From GCA-002701455 sp964342575 (lineage in GTDB: Bacteria > Pseudomonadota > Alphaproteobacteria > Thalassobaculales > Thalassobaculaceae): 41,798 nt of DNA. The notes beneath the pieces were generated by a model. That model was not told where the DNA came from, made no database searches, and worked only from the letters and a program-made list of their open reading frames with translations. Of this stretch, positions 7,433 through 16,228 are shown one piece after another. Both the position numbers and the translations under genes were made by a program. Position 1 is the first letter of the stretch; each line of letters starts with the position of its first letter. Location of the stretch: assembly GCA_964342575.1 (NCBI GenBank), contig CAYFGZ010000017.1:1-41798 (forward strand), read 5' to 3'.

Positions 7433-9369
7433 TTTCCATGGAAATGATTATAGATTTTTCTAGCTATATTTTTGCTAATTCCATCAATCAATTCCAAATC
7501 CTTCAGGCCGGCTCGGGAGACGGCCCGCGCTGACCCAAAATGATGTAGCAAAAGTTTTTTCCTCTTTGACCCGACTGAAGGGATATCGTCGATAACAGAA
7601 CGGGTCAATGATCTAATCCGGCGCGACCTGTGGGTTTGTAAGGCAAAGCGATGGGCTTCATCCCTAAGACGCTGAAGATAGTATAGTAGTGCATCAGTTT
7701 CATTGAGAGAGAAGGATGGTCTACCTTGAAGGTAGAATCGCTCCCGACCCGCGTTTCGGTCAGGCCCCTTGGATATGGCAGCAAACCTAATATTTTCCAA
7801 GCTTAGTTCGGCCGAAACTTCTAGGGCGGCAGAGAGATGACCGCGGCCCCCATCAAGAAGCACCAGGTCCGGCATGGGAGCTCCATTATTTCCCTGAGTG
7901 GACTTTTTTGAAAACCTTCGGCGGAGCACCTGGCGCATCATGTAGTAGTCGTCGCCCGGGGAACTATTAACCTCAAGGTCAGATGAACCAATCTGCTCGG
8001 TAACGGGCCTAATATTAAACTTTCTATAATGATTCTTTTCAAAGCCGTCCGGTCCAGCAACGATCATTGCGCCCACAGCATTCGTGCCCTGTATATGGCT
8101 ATTATCGTAAACCTCGATACGGACAGGTAGTCGTCTGAGAAAGAAACGCTTTTGAACTTGTTCGAGTAAGCGTTTTTCGGATAAACGTTGCGCGCGATTA
8201 CGGGCCAACGCTTCACCCGCATTTCTCATAGCATGTTGTATTAATTTTAATTTTGGCCCTCGGGCGGGGGAAGATAGTTTTACAAGAACGCGAGATGCTT
8301 GGGATAGAGCCTTTGAAATTAACTCGGCATTTTCTATTTGGTGACTTAGTAAAATATGCTCTGGCGCTTTTTTATTGTCATAAAATTGACCTATAAATGC
8401 CTCCAAAATCAGTTCGGGTTGGTGGGACTGATCATGCCGGGGAAAATAAGCGCGGCTTCCCATATTGCTCCCACCCCTGAAAAAAAATATTTGTATGCAA
8501 CTCTGTCCATTTTCAGTATGTAACGCCATTATATCAGCGTCCTTCATGCCTTTAACGTTTATTTCCTGCTGGGATTGGATTTGGCTAAGTGCATGTATCC
8601 TATCTCTGTATATTGCCGCTCGCTCAAAATCCAGTTCATCGCTTGCCTTTTGCATACCTTCTGAAAGCATGCGCTGCACTTTGGCGCTGTTTCCAGATAA
8701 AAACTGTTTCGCCTGGAGAACTAACTCCTGATATTCGGCAGAAGAAACATAACCTACACAAGGAGCGGAACATCTTTTTATTTGGTGCTGCAGACATGGC
8801 CGGGTTCGGTTCTTGAAGATCGAATCGCTGCAACTACGAAGAAGAAATGCGCGTTGGAGAGCCCTAAGAGATCGGTTTACAGCTCCCGCCGACACGAAAG
8901 GCCCGTAGTAATCTCCCGGAATGTTTTGGGGCCCTCGGTGTTTTACTAACATGGGCCAAGTCTCGTCCTGTGATATAAAAATGTGCGCGAACGATTTATC
9001 ATCGCGCAATAAAACGTTGTAGCGCGGTTTTAGGCGTTTTATCAAATTGCTTTCTAATAGTAATGCTTCAATCTCCGTGTGGGTGGTAACAACCTCCAAA
9101 GAATTCACTTCACTAATCATACGCAATATACGCTGAGTAAGTTGCTGCGGTTTTGCATAGCTAGCCACACGTTTTTTAAGATCGATTGCCTTGCCCACAT
9201 AAAGGACATCCCCTCGAGCATTTAGCATCTGATAAACGCCAGGGCTTGATGGTAGAACTTTTGCCTGTGATCCTACAACCGCTAGGCCAGCCGCCAAACT
9301 GGAAGCGGATGATTTTTGCTTCATTCCAGCATTGGGATTGGTATCCACGTCTTGAATATCTTCTGTCAT
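7429..9369 (-). CDS. uvrC: Excinuclease ABC subunit UvrC
   Basis: Makes both incisions in nucleotide excision repair, loaded by UvrB at lesions. The N-terminal GIY-YIG nuclease has PGVYQML, VLYVGKAIDLKKRV and the catalytic Glu in EALLLESNLIKRLKPRYN. A four-cysteine segment follows, CSDS then RPCLQHQIKRCSAPC, as in UvrC proteins reported to hold an Fe-S cluster. Next is a UVR motif (ASDELDFERAAIYRDRI). The RNase H-like domain has VYDNSHIQGT and LVLLDGGRGHL. A helix-hairpin-helix region closes the 646-residue protein. It heads the co-directional uvrC-pgsA-mobB-moeA-moaD-moaE run. Confidence 0.97.
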   Translation of the reverse strand: MTEDIQDVDTNPNAGMKQKSSASSLAAGLAVVGSQAKVLPSSPGVYQMLNARGDVLYVGKAIDLKKRVASYAKPQQLTQRILRMISEVNSLEVVTTHTEIEALLLESNLIKRLKPRYNVLLRDDKSFAHIFISQDETWPMLVKHRGPQNIPGDYYGPFVSAGAVNRSLRALQRAFLLRSCSDSIFKNRTRPCLQHQIKRCSAPCVGYVSSAEYQELVLQAKQFLSGNSAKVQRMLSEGMQKASDELDFERAAIYRDRIHALSQIQSQQEINVKGMKDADIMALHTENGQSCIQIFFFRGGSNMGSRAYFPRHDQSHQPELILEAFIGQFYDNKKAPEHILLSHQIENAELISKALSQASRVLVKLSSPARGPKLKLIQHAMRNAGEALARNRAQRLSEKRLLEQVQKRFFLRRLPVRIEVYDNSHIQGTNAVGAMIVAGPDGFEKNHYRKFNIRPVTEQIGSSDLEVNSSPGDDYYMMRQVLRRRFSKKSTQGNNGAPMPDLVLLDGGRGHLSAALEVSAELSLENIRFAAISKGPDRNAGRERFYLQGRPSFSLNETDALLYYLQRLRDEAHRFALQTHRSRRIRSLTRSVIDDIPSVGSKRKKLLLHHFGSARAVSRAGLKDLELIDGISKNIARKIYNHFHGK

Positions 9370-9874
9370 GGAGTCTAATCTCTTTTATTTAAATTTGAAG
9401 GTCAACTAGATTAACTGCATCGACATACAGTAATCCACTGACGCTGTGGAAAAGCTTGTGGGTAACCTCTTACGATCACGACAATCGGCCCAGATACTCT
9501 TCGAAAATAACGTTTTGATTAAAATATAGGCAGTCTTGCTAACATATTGATATATATGATACTTTTAGTTTTTAACTGGAATTAAAGACTTTTTTAAACG
9601 GTCGGGGCAGGGATACGAGTTTGGCCAAGATAAATCCGTTTAACTGTGCACAATGGAGCTAAAAATTGAAATATTTTAAACCCGAAGTATTAGTCTTTGG
9701 TGCTAAAATACTACCTCATATTAGTGCGGAGTTATTTTTTTTCTGTGTATTAATATGCATAGCTTTACTTTTACTTGGTGAAAGTTTGGTTTGTTAATAA
9801 ATCTAGTTGGTTTATTTACCAGTTAGTGGTGTGATGGTAGTAGTTTCGCAATTAAAGAGCTTTGGCAGTTTAAT
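9370..9874. other. 505-nt non-coding gap between divergent uvrC and folM-like genes
   Basis: No credible coding frame was found. The small frames overlapping its ends are shadows of flanking genes. The stretch is AT-rich, must hold divergent promoters for the uvrC run and the folM-folB pair, and contains an 8-bp inverted repeat at 9594-9643. No tRNA or known riboswitch was recognised. Confidence 0.6.
9594..9643. repeat. 8-bp inverted repeat enclosing a 34-nt loop
   Basis: TTAAACGG at 9594-9601 is the exact reverse complement of CCGTTTAA at 9636-9643. The enclosed 34 nt is noticeably more G-rich than its surroundings. It could be the closing stem of a structured RNA or a spaced operator. One such repeat in a 505-nt gap may also be chance. 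Confidence 0.25.
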
Positions 9875-10633
9875 ATGGTTGAGCAGAACAACAAGGCAGT
9901 ATTGGTCACGGGTGCAGGACGCCGTATTGGGGCGGAAATCGCTAAGGCTCTGGCCAAAGACGGTTGGTATGTCTACGTCCACTGTAATCGATCCGTGGGC
10001 CTTGCAAACGAACTTCTAAAGGAAATCAGGTATGAGGGCGGATCCGGAGATGTCATTCAGTGTGATCTATCGGATCGGAATTGTGCTGATAATCTGATGT
10101 CCCAGGTTAATAATAGCCCGCCTCTAGTGGCGCTGATTAATAATGCTTCTCTCTTTATATACGATAATATTGTGACGGTTAATCCAGAAACTCTTGATGA
10201 ACACTTCGCTGTTAATGTGCGTGCACCAATATTGATCAGCAAAGCATTCTTTGAATATTTGCCGAAAAATAAGCAGGGTAATATCGTCAACATCCTGGAT
10301 AACAAGATCTTTGCTACCAATCCAGATTATCTATCCTATACCGTTAGCAAATTCGGGCTCCATGGAGCAACTTCCGCAATGGCAATGGCAATGGCACCAA
10401 ATGTCAGAGTGAACGCAATTGCGCCAGGTATAACAATGGAAAGTGGGCAACAGGGGATGGAGAGTTTCCAACGGGGTCAAACAATGAGCCCCCTTGGCAA
10501 GGTATCATCTATCACTGATATCATTAAAGCTGTTCACTTCATACTAACTACCGAGTCACTTAATGGCCACGTTATTACTATCGACGGTGGGCAGCATCTC
10601 CAAAGACTTGAGCGGGATGTGGCTTTCTTATAA
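9875..10633 (+). CDS. folM: Pteridine reductase-type SDR (FolM/PTR1-like dihydromonapterin or dihydropteridine reductase)
   Basis: Predicted NADPH-dependent reductase of a dihydropterin or dihydrofolate. The cofactor motif is TGAGRRIG (residues 12-19), with the arginine typical of the NADPH-using FolM/PTR1 group. NNAS stands at the usual NNAG. The catalytic triad position normally held by Ser is Asp (D142), 13 residues before Y155 with K159. Asp in this place with YxxxK is a hallmark of PTR1 and FolM rather than generic SDRs. The 252-residue length is normal. It lies 27 nt upstream of folB, which supports a pterin substrate. A generic SDR role is the less likely alternative. Confidence 0.8.
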   Translation: MVEQNNKAVLVTGAGRRIGAEIAKALAKDGWYVYVHCNRSVGLANELLKEIRYEGGSGDVIQCDLSDRNCADNLMSQVNNSPPLVALINNASLFIYDNIVTVNPETLDEHFAVNVRAPILISKAFFEYLPKNKQGNIVNILDNKIFATNPDYLSYTVSKFGLHGATSAMAMAMAPNVRVNAIAPGITMESGQQGMESFQRGQTMSPLGKVSSITDIIKAVHFILTTESLNGHVITIDGGQHLQRLERDVAFL

Positions 10634-10660
10634 ACCTTGCGTTTGGAGTATTTGTAGACT

Positions 10661-11023
10661 ATGGGACAAGTAACGACAAAACTTTTTCTAGAAGATTATA
10701 AAGTTTTAGTGGATATTGGAATCCACGAATTTGAACAAAACGCCCCTCAACGTGTAGCAATTTCGGTTGAAATTCTTCTCGATAGTGACGGACCCGTCGG
10801 CACAGATGATATAAATTCTACTTTGGATTACGATTTTATCCGAACAGAGATTAAAGATCTGATAAAAGGCCGCAGGTTTAATTTACAAGAAACATTATGC
10901 TGGGGTATCCTGAACAGGGTAAAATCGGGACGAAACGTTAGAAAAATCACAGTAAAGACAAAAAAACTCGATGTATATTCCGATTGTGCCGCTGTTGGAA
11001 TTGAAATGATTTACTCAGCTTAA
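10661..11023 (+). CDS. folB: Dihydroneopterin aldolase FolB
   Basis: Folate pathway aldolase/epimerase acting on 7,8-dihydroneopterin. The 120-residue protein has the T-fold features VLVDIGIHEFEQNAPQRVAI near the N-terminus, the central TLDYDFIRTEIKDLI, and FNLQETLCWGILNRV around the catalytic Glu. It ends with a KITVKTKKLDVYSDCAAVGIE-type strand, usual for FolB. It follows the folM-like reductase by 27 nt and is probably co-transcribed with it. Confidence 0.9.
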   Translation: MGQVTTKLFLEDYKVLVDIGIHEFEQNAPQRVAISVEILLDSDGPVGTDDINSTLDYDFIRTEIKDLIKGRRFNLQETLCWGILNRVKSGRNVRKITVKTKKLDVYSDCAAVGIEMIYSA

Positions 11024-11078
11024 AACACCCCCAACTAATTGGACCGATTTATTGTATTTACATTATAAGGATGAACGC

Positions 11079-11918
11079 ATGATGGAAGAAACAAAACTCC
11101 TGGTCGTAACAGACATCCATCATGGCAATTCTTTTGAGACTAAACAAAGCGACTTCGCCCTCGATTTACTCAACGATTTTGTGAAAACCGCAAATACGAC
11201 TAACGCGCACTTTGTCGTAGACCTCGGCGACAGAATTAACGACCATGATCACAAAACCGATTATAGTTTGATGCAGGATGTTGCCCAAGTATTTAAAAAA
11301 CTAGCTATCAGGAGAGAACACCTTCTCGGGAATCACGATGTACATTTTTTAACAGCAGATGAAAACGCTACTCTCCTAGGATCTCCGGTGCAGAGTAGGA
11401 GTATAAATGTTGGTGACTGGCATTTCATCTTTTGGTGTCCAAATACGAAATATACCCGAGATATCGGATTCCAAAGCGATGACGAAGCTTTTTTATGGCT
11501 CAAAAACGATCTTAAAAAGAATAAAGGTCCAACCATTCTTTTCTGCCATGTCCCTCAACTGGCAGGACAGCTCACCGGCAATTATTGGTTCCAGAATAAC
11601 CCTTGGGGAACTCATTTTCCAAACTATGAAAAACTTATAAAATTGATTTCTGAACATCCTAGCATACAAATGACCGTTGGCGGCCATCTACACTGGCCGA
11701 AACTAAACACCCTTCACGGCGTTCATCACATAACATTACCTTCATTAATAGAAGGGTTTTATACAAATAATAAGGCCTGTGGTGCTTGGACAGAGATTAC
11801 TTTACACAGCAATATAATAGTGGAGATCTACGGGCAGCAGCACTGGAAATGGGAACTCCCTCTTCGTCCAAAGGGACAACAATGGCCCAAGCCCAGACCT
11901 TCTGCTCGCTTCAATTAG
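11079..11918 (+). CDS. Calcineurin-like metallophosphoesterase
   Basis: Predicted dinuclear-metal phosphoesterase, substrate unknown. The metal ligands follow the standard order: TDIHHG (D12, H14), DLGDRIND, LLGNHDVH, FCHVPQL and VGGHLHWP. The ATG at 11079 has AAGGA 7 nt upstream. A TTG nine codons earlier is poorly supported. The 279-residue product has no signal peptide, so it acts in the cytoplasm. It lies 55 nt after folB and converges on the radical SAM gene, with 16 nt between stops. The family includes nucleases, cyclic-nucleotide and nucleotide-sugar phosphatases, and nothing in the sequence selects among them. Confidence 0.85.
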   Translation: MMEETKLLVVTDIHHGNSFETKQSDFALDLLNDFVKTANTTNAHFVVDLGDRINDHDHKTDYSLMQDVAQVFKKLAIRREHLLGNHDVHFLTADENATLLGSPVQSRSINVGDWHFIFWCPNTKYTRDIGFQSDDEAFLWLKNDLKKNKGPTILFCHVPQLAGQLTGNYWFQNNPWGTHFPNYEKLIKLISEHPSIQMTVGGHLHWPKLNTLHGVHHITLPSLIEGFYTNNKACGAWTEITLHSNIIVEIYGQQHWKWELPLRPKGQQWPKPRPSARFN

Positions 11919-11934
11919 TTTCCGCGGCGCTCTT

Positions 11935-12876
11935 CTAGCTGCAAGAAGCCCCCCCAAGAACACAGAATTTTGAGCAATGAGGGTGGTTTAGATAAACCTT
12001 TGCTCTTGCCTCTGACAAGCACCGCCCTAATTCAAACTCTGGCTCATAAGGAAGAAGAGTACAAGCGACCACACACGGGGCTTTTTCGCCCTTTCTTTTT
12101 AATATCATTCTAGAGGATGCACACATTTGATTTTGAGGCTGCACTGACAAAATATCCCAGCATGCACTAGTTATTTCGGGCACATCCAAAGATGCATCCA
12201 TTTCCGGAAAAATCACTAGGTCATTGTCATCAAAAGCGTCTATCTTTAGCTGTAGCTTTTTGAACAAATTACTATATCCCAACCTGCTCTCCTTGGCCGT
12301 TTCATTCGCCACTTTGCGGCCGGCAATTTTGATTGGTAAATCATTAGTTCTTAGCCAATTGAGGCCTTCTATCATTGGCGCCCATGCCCCAATTCCTCGC
12401 TCCAATTCATGAATAGATTTGTCATAATGGTCAATAGACACACGGAAAACCAATCGATTCGGCCCATATGCATCCTTCAACCGCGTTATCTCCATTCTCT
12501 TATTCAGTAGTGGCTTCATCGCATTTGTTAAGGTAAGCGTCGAAAAACCTCGAGACAAACACGCATCCAGCATATCCAAAAAATATGGGTTCATAAACGG
12601 CTCCCCCCCTGTAAACCCTATTTCACAAGTAGGCTCCCCCAGTTTTTCAACTTCATCCAGATATCCAACAACCTCATCTAACGACAAATATACAAGTCGG
12701 TCATTCTTGGGCGATGATTCAATGTAACAGTTAACACAGGAAATATTGCACAGTGTCCCCGTATTGAACCAGAGTGTTTTGAGCTCCTGAAGATCAACAA
12801 AGGCTCTATTTTCACCGTTGGCAGTCCTAAATGGATCAGCGAACTTCTTTGAATTATCAGACATTATTTGAAGCAT
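11935..12876 (-). CDS. Radical SAM protein with C-terminal cysteine cluster
   Basis: The 4Fe-4S binding motif CNISCVNC (C43, C47, C50) and the SAM-binding GFTGGEPF (87-94) are intact, so it should cleave S-adenosylmethionine to a radical. The C-terminus CSKFCVLGGASC plus an upstream cysteine suggests an additional iron-sulfur or metal site. This 313-residue type begins with a conserved LWFNTGTLCN and carries SSPKNDRLVYL after the cysteines. The reaction is unknown. It diverges from uvrB and converges on the metallophosphoesterase. No peptide substrate gene was seen next to it. Confidence 0.87.
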   Translation of the reverse strand: MLQIMSDNSKKFADPFRTANGENRAFVDLQELKTLWFNTGTLCNISCVNCYIESSPKNDRLVYLSLDEVVGYLDEVEKLGEPTCEIGFTGGEPFMNPYFLDMLDACLSRGFSTLTLTNAMKPLLNKRMEITRLKDAYGPNRLVFRVSIDHYDKSIHELERGIGAWAPMIEGLNWLRTNDLPIKIAGRKVANETAKESRLGYSNLFKKLQLKIDAFDDNDLVIFPEMDASLDVPEITSACWDILSVQPQNQMCASSRMILKRKGEKAPCVVACTLLPYEPEFELGRCLSEARAKVYLNHPHCSKFCVLGGASCS

Positions 12877-13031
12877 TATTTTTCTCTATCAATGTCAACT
12901 AAACCGCAGTGATTACCTAATTATTCACAATCATCATACGTCATCCCTGGATGGAAAAATTTTAGTCGTAACAGAAACATTTTCAAGTAAAACCACTTCT
13001 CCTATACCATGAAAACCCGTAAGTTATAAGT

Positions 13032-15284
13032 ATGACCACTACACCTGCCATCGATCGACCTGATACTGCCGCCGAAAATCAAGCGCGACGTCAAGAAAAA
13101 TTCCTGCGCAACCTGGTTGGCACGGAAACTCCTGATCTAAAATCTAGTGTCGCTGCCCAAGATGCCGGAAACCCTTTTCAAATTGAATCGGAATTCGAGC
13201 CCGCAGGAGATCAACCCGGAGCCATCACGGAACTTACAACAGGTCTTCTCAACTCAATTTGGGATCAAGTTCTGCTGGGAGTGACCGGTTCCGGGAAAAC
13301 TTTTAGTATGGCCCATGTTATACAGAACGTGCAACGTCCAACTTTGATATTGGCCCCGAATAAAACACTTGCCGCTCAGTTATACGGCGAAATGAAAGCT
13401 TTCTTTCCAAATAATGCCGTCGAATACTTTGTGTCATATTACGATTACTACCTGCCGGAAGCCTACGTCCCCCGCACCGATACCTACGTTGAAAAAGAAG
13501 CTTCTATTAACGAGCAAATTGACCGCATGCGCCATTCCGCCACCCGCGCATTATTGGAACGCGAGGATGTGATAATTGTTGCATCGGTTTCCAGTATCTA
13601 TGGAATAGGCGCAGTGGAAACATATGGAAATATGACCGTTATTTTAAAAACTGGGAGCAAGACAGATCCCTTATACCTCAGAAAACGATTGGTAGAGCTT
13701 CAATATCGTCGAAACGACACGGCATTCTATCGAGGATGCTTTCGTGTACGAGGCGACTCTCTTGAAATTTTCCCTGCTCACCTAGAAGACAGGGCTTGGA
13801 GGCTGTCATTTTTTGGTGAAGAATTGGAATCAATTCAAGAATTTGATCCACTTACTGGAGACAAAACTTCCGACTTAGAGCAGGTTCGCGTGTTTGCAAA
13901 TTCGCATTATGTCACCCCAAAACCTACGCTATCCCAGGCAATTCAAGAAATAAAACTTGAGTTGAAAGTGCGACTAAAGGAATTAAATGAGAAAAATAAG
14001 TTGCTGGAGGCCCAGCGTTTAGAACAACGCACAACCTTTGATCTAGAGATGATATCAGCCACCGGTTCCTGTGCAGGGATCGAAAATTACTCCCGATATC
14101 TTTCTGGAAGAGAATCTGGACAGCCGCCTCCTACATTATTTGAATACCTGCCTGAAAATTCGCTTCTAATAGTGGATGAAAGTCACGTCACCATTCCTCA
14201 ACTAGGAGCCATGTACAAAGGGGATTTTGCCAGAAAATCGACCCTTTCTGACTACGGTTTTCGCCTCCCATCCTGCTTAGATAACAGACCACTGAAATTT
14301 GAGGAATGGGACACAATGAGACCACAGACAATTTTTGTTTCGGCTACCCCGGGCCCATGGGAATTAGAACAGACTGAAGGAATTTTCACGGAACAATTAG
14401 TAAGGCCTACTGGCCTGATTGATCCTGCTTGTATTGTAAGACCAACTGACAGCCAAGTTGATGATGTTATAGCTGAATGCAAAAACTGCGCAGAAAAAGG
14501 ACAGCGGGTTCTTATAACCACCCTCACCAAGCGAATGGCTGAAGATCTAACAGAATACATGCTAGAATCAGAAATCAAAGTCAGATATATCCATTCCGAT
14601 ATAGATACTCTTGAACGAATAGAAATTATTCGAGATCTCCGAATGGGTGTCTTTGACGTGCTGATCGGGATCAACCTGCTACGGGAAGGGCTAGATATCC
14701 CAGAGTGTTCTTTAGTAGCAATTCTTGATGCAGATAAGGAAGGCTATCTTAGATCCCGAACTTCGCTAATACAAACAATTGGCCGCGCGGCGCGCAACGT
14801 TGATGGGAGGGTCATACTATACGCAGACAATTATACCGGTAGTCTAGATTACGCAATCAATGAAACTAACAGACGTCGTCAAAGACAAAATGAGTATAAT
14901 ATGGAGAATGGGATTACACCCGAATCCATTCGGAAGAACATTGGTGACATTTTGGAGAGCGTTTATGAAAGGAGTGACCGTATCAGTATCGAAATCGATG
15001 ATAGCGACGCCGATTTCGTCGGCAAAGACCTAAAAACTATCATCGAAGACTTTGAGGTCCGCATGAAAGATGCTGCCGCTAACCTTGAATTCGAAGAAGC
15101 CGCCCATCTACGTGATGAAATAAGACGCTTGGAAGCCGCAGACTTGGGAATGACGCCCGAAGGAAAACCACTTCCTCGAGGGGGAGTTATCCGCCTTTCC
15201 TCACCGAGCAAGGCTAAAACTAAAGAAAATAATTCTCCTCCAAAATCAGCTAAACTAAAATATAGACGACGTAAACATCGTTAA
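13032..15284 (+). CDS. uvrB: Excinuclease ABC subunit UvrB
   Basis: Damage-verification helicase of nucleotide excision repair. Walker A is GVTGSGKT (residues 83-90). The beta-hairpin region reads YYDYYLPEAYVPRTDTYVEK. Walker B is in LLIVDESHVT. The late helicase motifs are FVSATPGPWE, GINLLREGLDIPE and QTIGRAARN. A C-terminal UVR motif (DAAANLEFEEAAHLRDEIRRLE region) contacts UvrC. At 750 residues it exceeds E. coli UvrB (673). About 45 extra N-terminal residues and a basic tail are common in alphaproteobacteria. No LexA-type direct repeat was found in its 155-nt upstream region. uvrC lies 4 kb away on the other strand. Confidence 0.98.
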   Translation: MTTTPAIDRPDTAAENQARRQEKFLRNLVGTETPDLKSSVAAQDAGNPFQIESEFEPAGDQPGAITELTTGLLNSIWDQVLLGVTGSGKTFSMAHVIQNVQRPTLILAPNKTLAAQLYGEMKAFFPNNAVEYFVSYYDYYLPEAYVPRTDTYVEKEASINEQIDRMRHSATRALLEREDVIIVASVSSIYGIGAVETYGNMTVILKTGSKTDPLYLRKRLVELQYRRNDTAFYRGCFRVRGDSLEIFPAHLEDRAWRLSFFGEELESIQEFDPLTGDKTSDLEQVRVFANSHYVTPKPTLSQAIQEIKLELKVRLKELNEKNKLLEAQRLEQRTTFDLEMISATGSCAGIENYSRYLSGRESGQPPPTLFEYLPENSLLIVDESHVTIPQLGAMYKGDFARKSTLSDYGFRLPSCLDNRPLKFEEWDTMRPQTIFVSATPGPWELEQTEGIFTEQLVRPTGLIDPACIVRPTDSQVDDVIAECKNCAEKGQRVLITTLTKRMAEDLTEYMLESEIKVRYIHSDIDTLERIEIIRDLRMGVFDVLIGINLLREGLDIPECSLVAILDADKEGYLRSRTSLIQTIGRAARNVDGRVILYADNYTGSLDYAINETNRRRQRQNEYNMENGITPESIRKNIGDILESVYERSDRISIEIDDSDADFVGKDLKTIIEDFEVRMKDAAANLEFEEAAHLRDEIRRLEAADLGMTPEGKPLPRGGVIRLSSPSKAKTKENNSPPKSAKLKYRRRKHR

Positions 15285-15297
15285 CAGGGAGAACATT

Positions 15298-16062
15298 TTG
15301 ACTAAGACCGGAATTATTACGGGCGCTGCATCGGGAATAGGGTTTGAAGCGGCAAAAAGTCTTGTGCTAAAAGGTTGGACTATATATGGCATTGACGTTG
15401 CAGATGTGGCCCTCCGGGATGCAAGCAGAATCATTCAGAGTCCTAGATTCATAGCAAAGAAATGCGATATCGCGGACCCCGAAAATATCATTGCAACAAT
15501 GGACGGGATTAAAAACGAGCAGCCATCAATAAATTCTTTAATTGCTTGCGCTGGAGTTTTGAGGCTTGGCCCCCTAATGCACACGGATTTGAAAGATTTC
15601 GATCTAACTTTTAACGTTAATGTAAGAGGCTTGTGGCTATCCGCTAAGGGAGCATTTCCCATGTTGAAAGCCGCCAGAAAATCCGGAGAACCCGCCAGTA
15701 TTATTTTACTATCCTCTGTTTCAGCTTTGAGGCCGAAGATAGATAGCGGTGCCTATTCCGCATCCAAAGCGGCGGTCAGCCAATTGACGCGAGTACTTGC
15801 CGTAGAGTGCGCAAACGACAAAATTACAGTTAATGCAATTGCTCCAGGAACGGTTGACACACCAATGATTAAAAATCAAAATTTAGCTGAGAAAAGAGGC
15901 AATTGGCGACCGTCAGGACCCTCCCCGTTGGGGCGAATAGCGCAGCCTACCGACATAGTAGGTGTTATTGATTTTCTAATTTCCGAAAAGGCCTCGTATA
16001 TAACGGGGACAACAATCCCCGTTGATGGTGGTACACAAGCTGCTTTTGTGCCCCAAATATAA
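15298..16062 (+). CDS. Short-chain dehydrogenase/reductase (TTG start)
   Basis: Classical SDR of 254 residues. The cofactor motif is TGAASGIG (8-15). The usual NNAG is CAGV. The active site has S140, Y153 and K157 in YSASK. The C-terminal VDGGTQ loop is normal. The TTG start at 15298 is supported by AGGGAGA immediately upstream and by the cofactor motif falling at the proper distance. No nearby in-frame ATG would keep the first strand. It lies 13 nt after uvrB, so it may be co-transcribed, although no functional link is known. The substrate is not inferable. Confidence 0.87.
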   Translation: MTKTGIITGAASGIGFEAAKSLVLKGWTIYGIDVADVALRDASRIIQSPRFIAKKCDIADPENIIATMDGIKNEQPSINSLIACAGVLRLGPLMHTDLKDFDLTFNVNVRGLWLSAKGAFPMLKAARKSGEPASIILLSSVSALRPKIDSGAYSASKAAVSQLTRVLAVECANDKITVNAIAPGTVDTPMIKNQNLAEKRGNWRPSGPSPLGRIAQPTDIVGVIDFLISEKASYITGTTIPVDGGTQAAFVPQI

Positions 16063-16183
16063 ACCCTTTATTCAATTATACGCCTGAGAGACTGCTGGTC
16101 CCATCTTCTATTTTGAGTTAAATTGGCATAGAAGTGCTACTGTGGAATACCCCATTATAACCGTTTTCCGCAAATTGTATTTA

Positions 16184-16198
16184 TTGGCCATAGGCCAA
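16184..16198. promoter_or_regulatory. Small perfect hairpin/operator-like palindrome
   Basis: TTGGCC and GGCCAA flank a 3-nt loop (ATA), 30 nt upstream of the coiled-coil gene at 16229. No T-run follows, so a Rho-independent terminator is unlikely. It could be an operator or a 5' leader hairpin. Confidence 0.3.
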
Positions 16199-16228
16199 GA
16201 CTAAATATTAAAGGTATGAAAGGCTTGT

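Noticed and set aside
14252..14674. 140-codon minus-strand frame inside uvrB
   Set aside because: uvrB helicase motifs are unbroken on the plus strand. The frame is low-complexity Ser/Arg-rich and has no homology signal.
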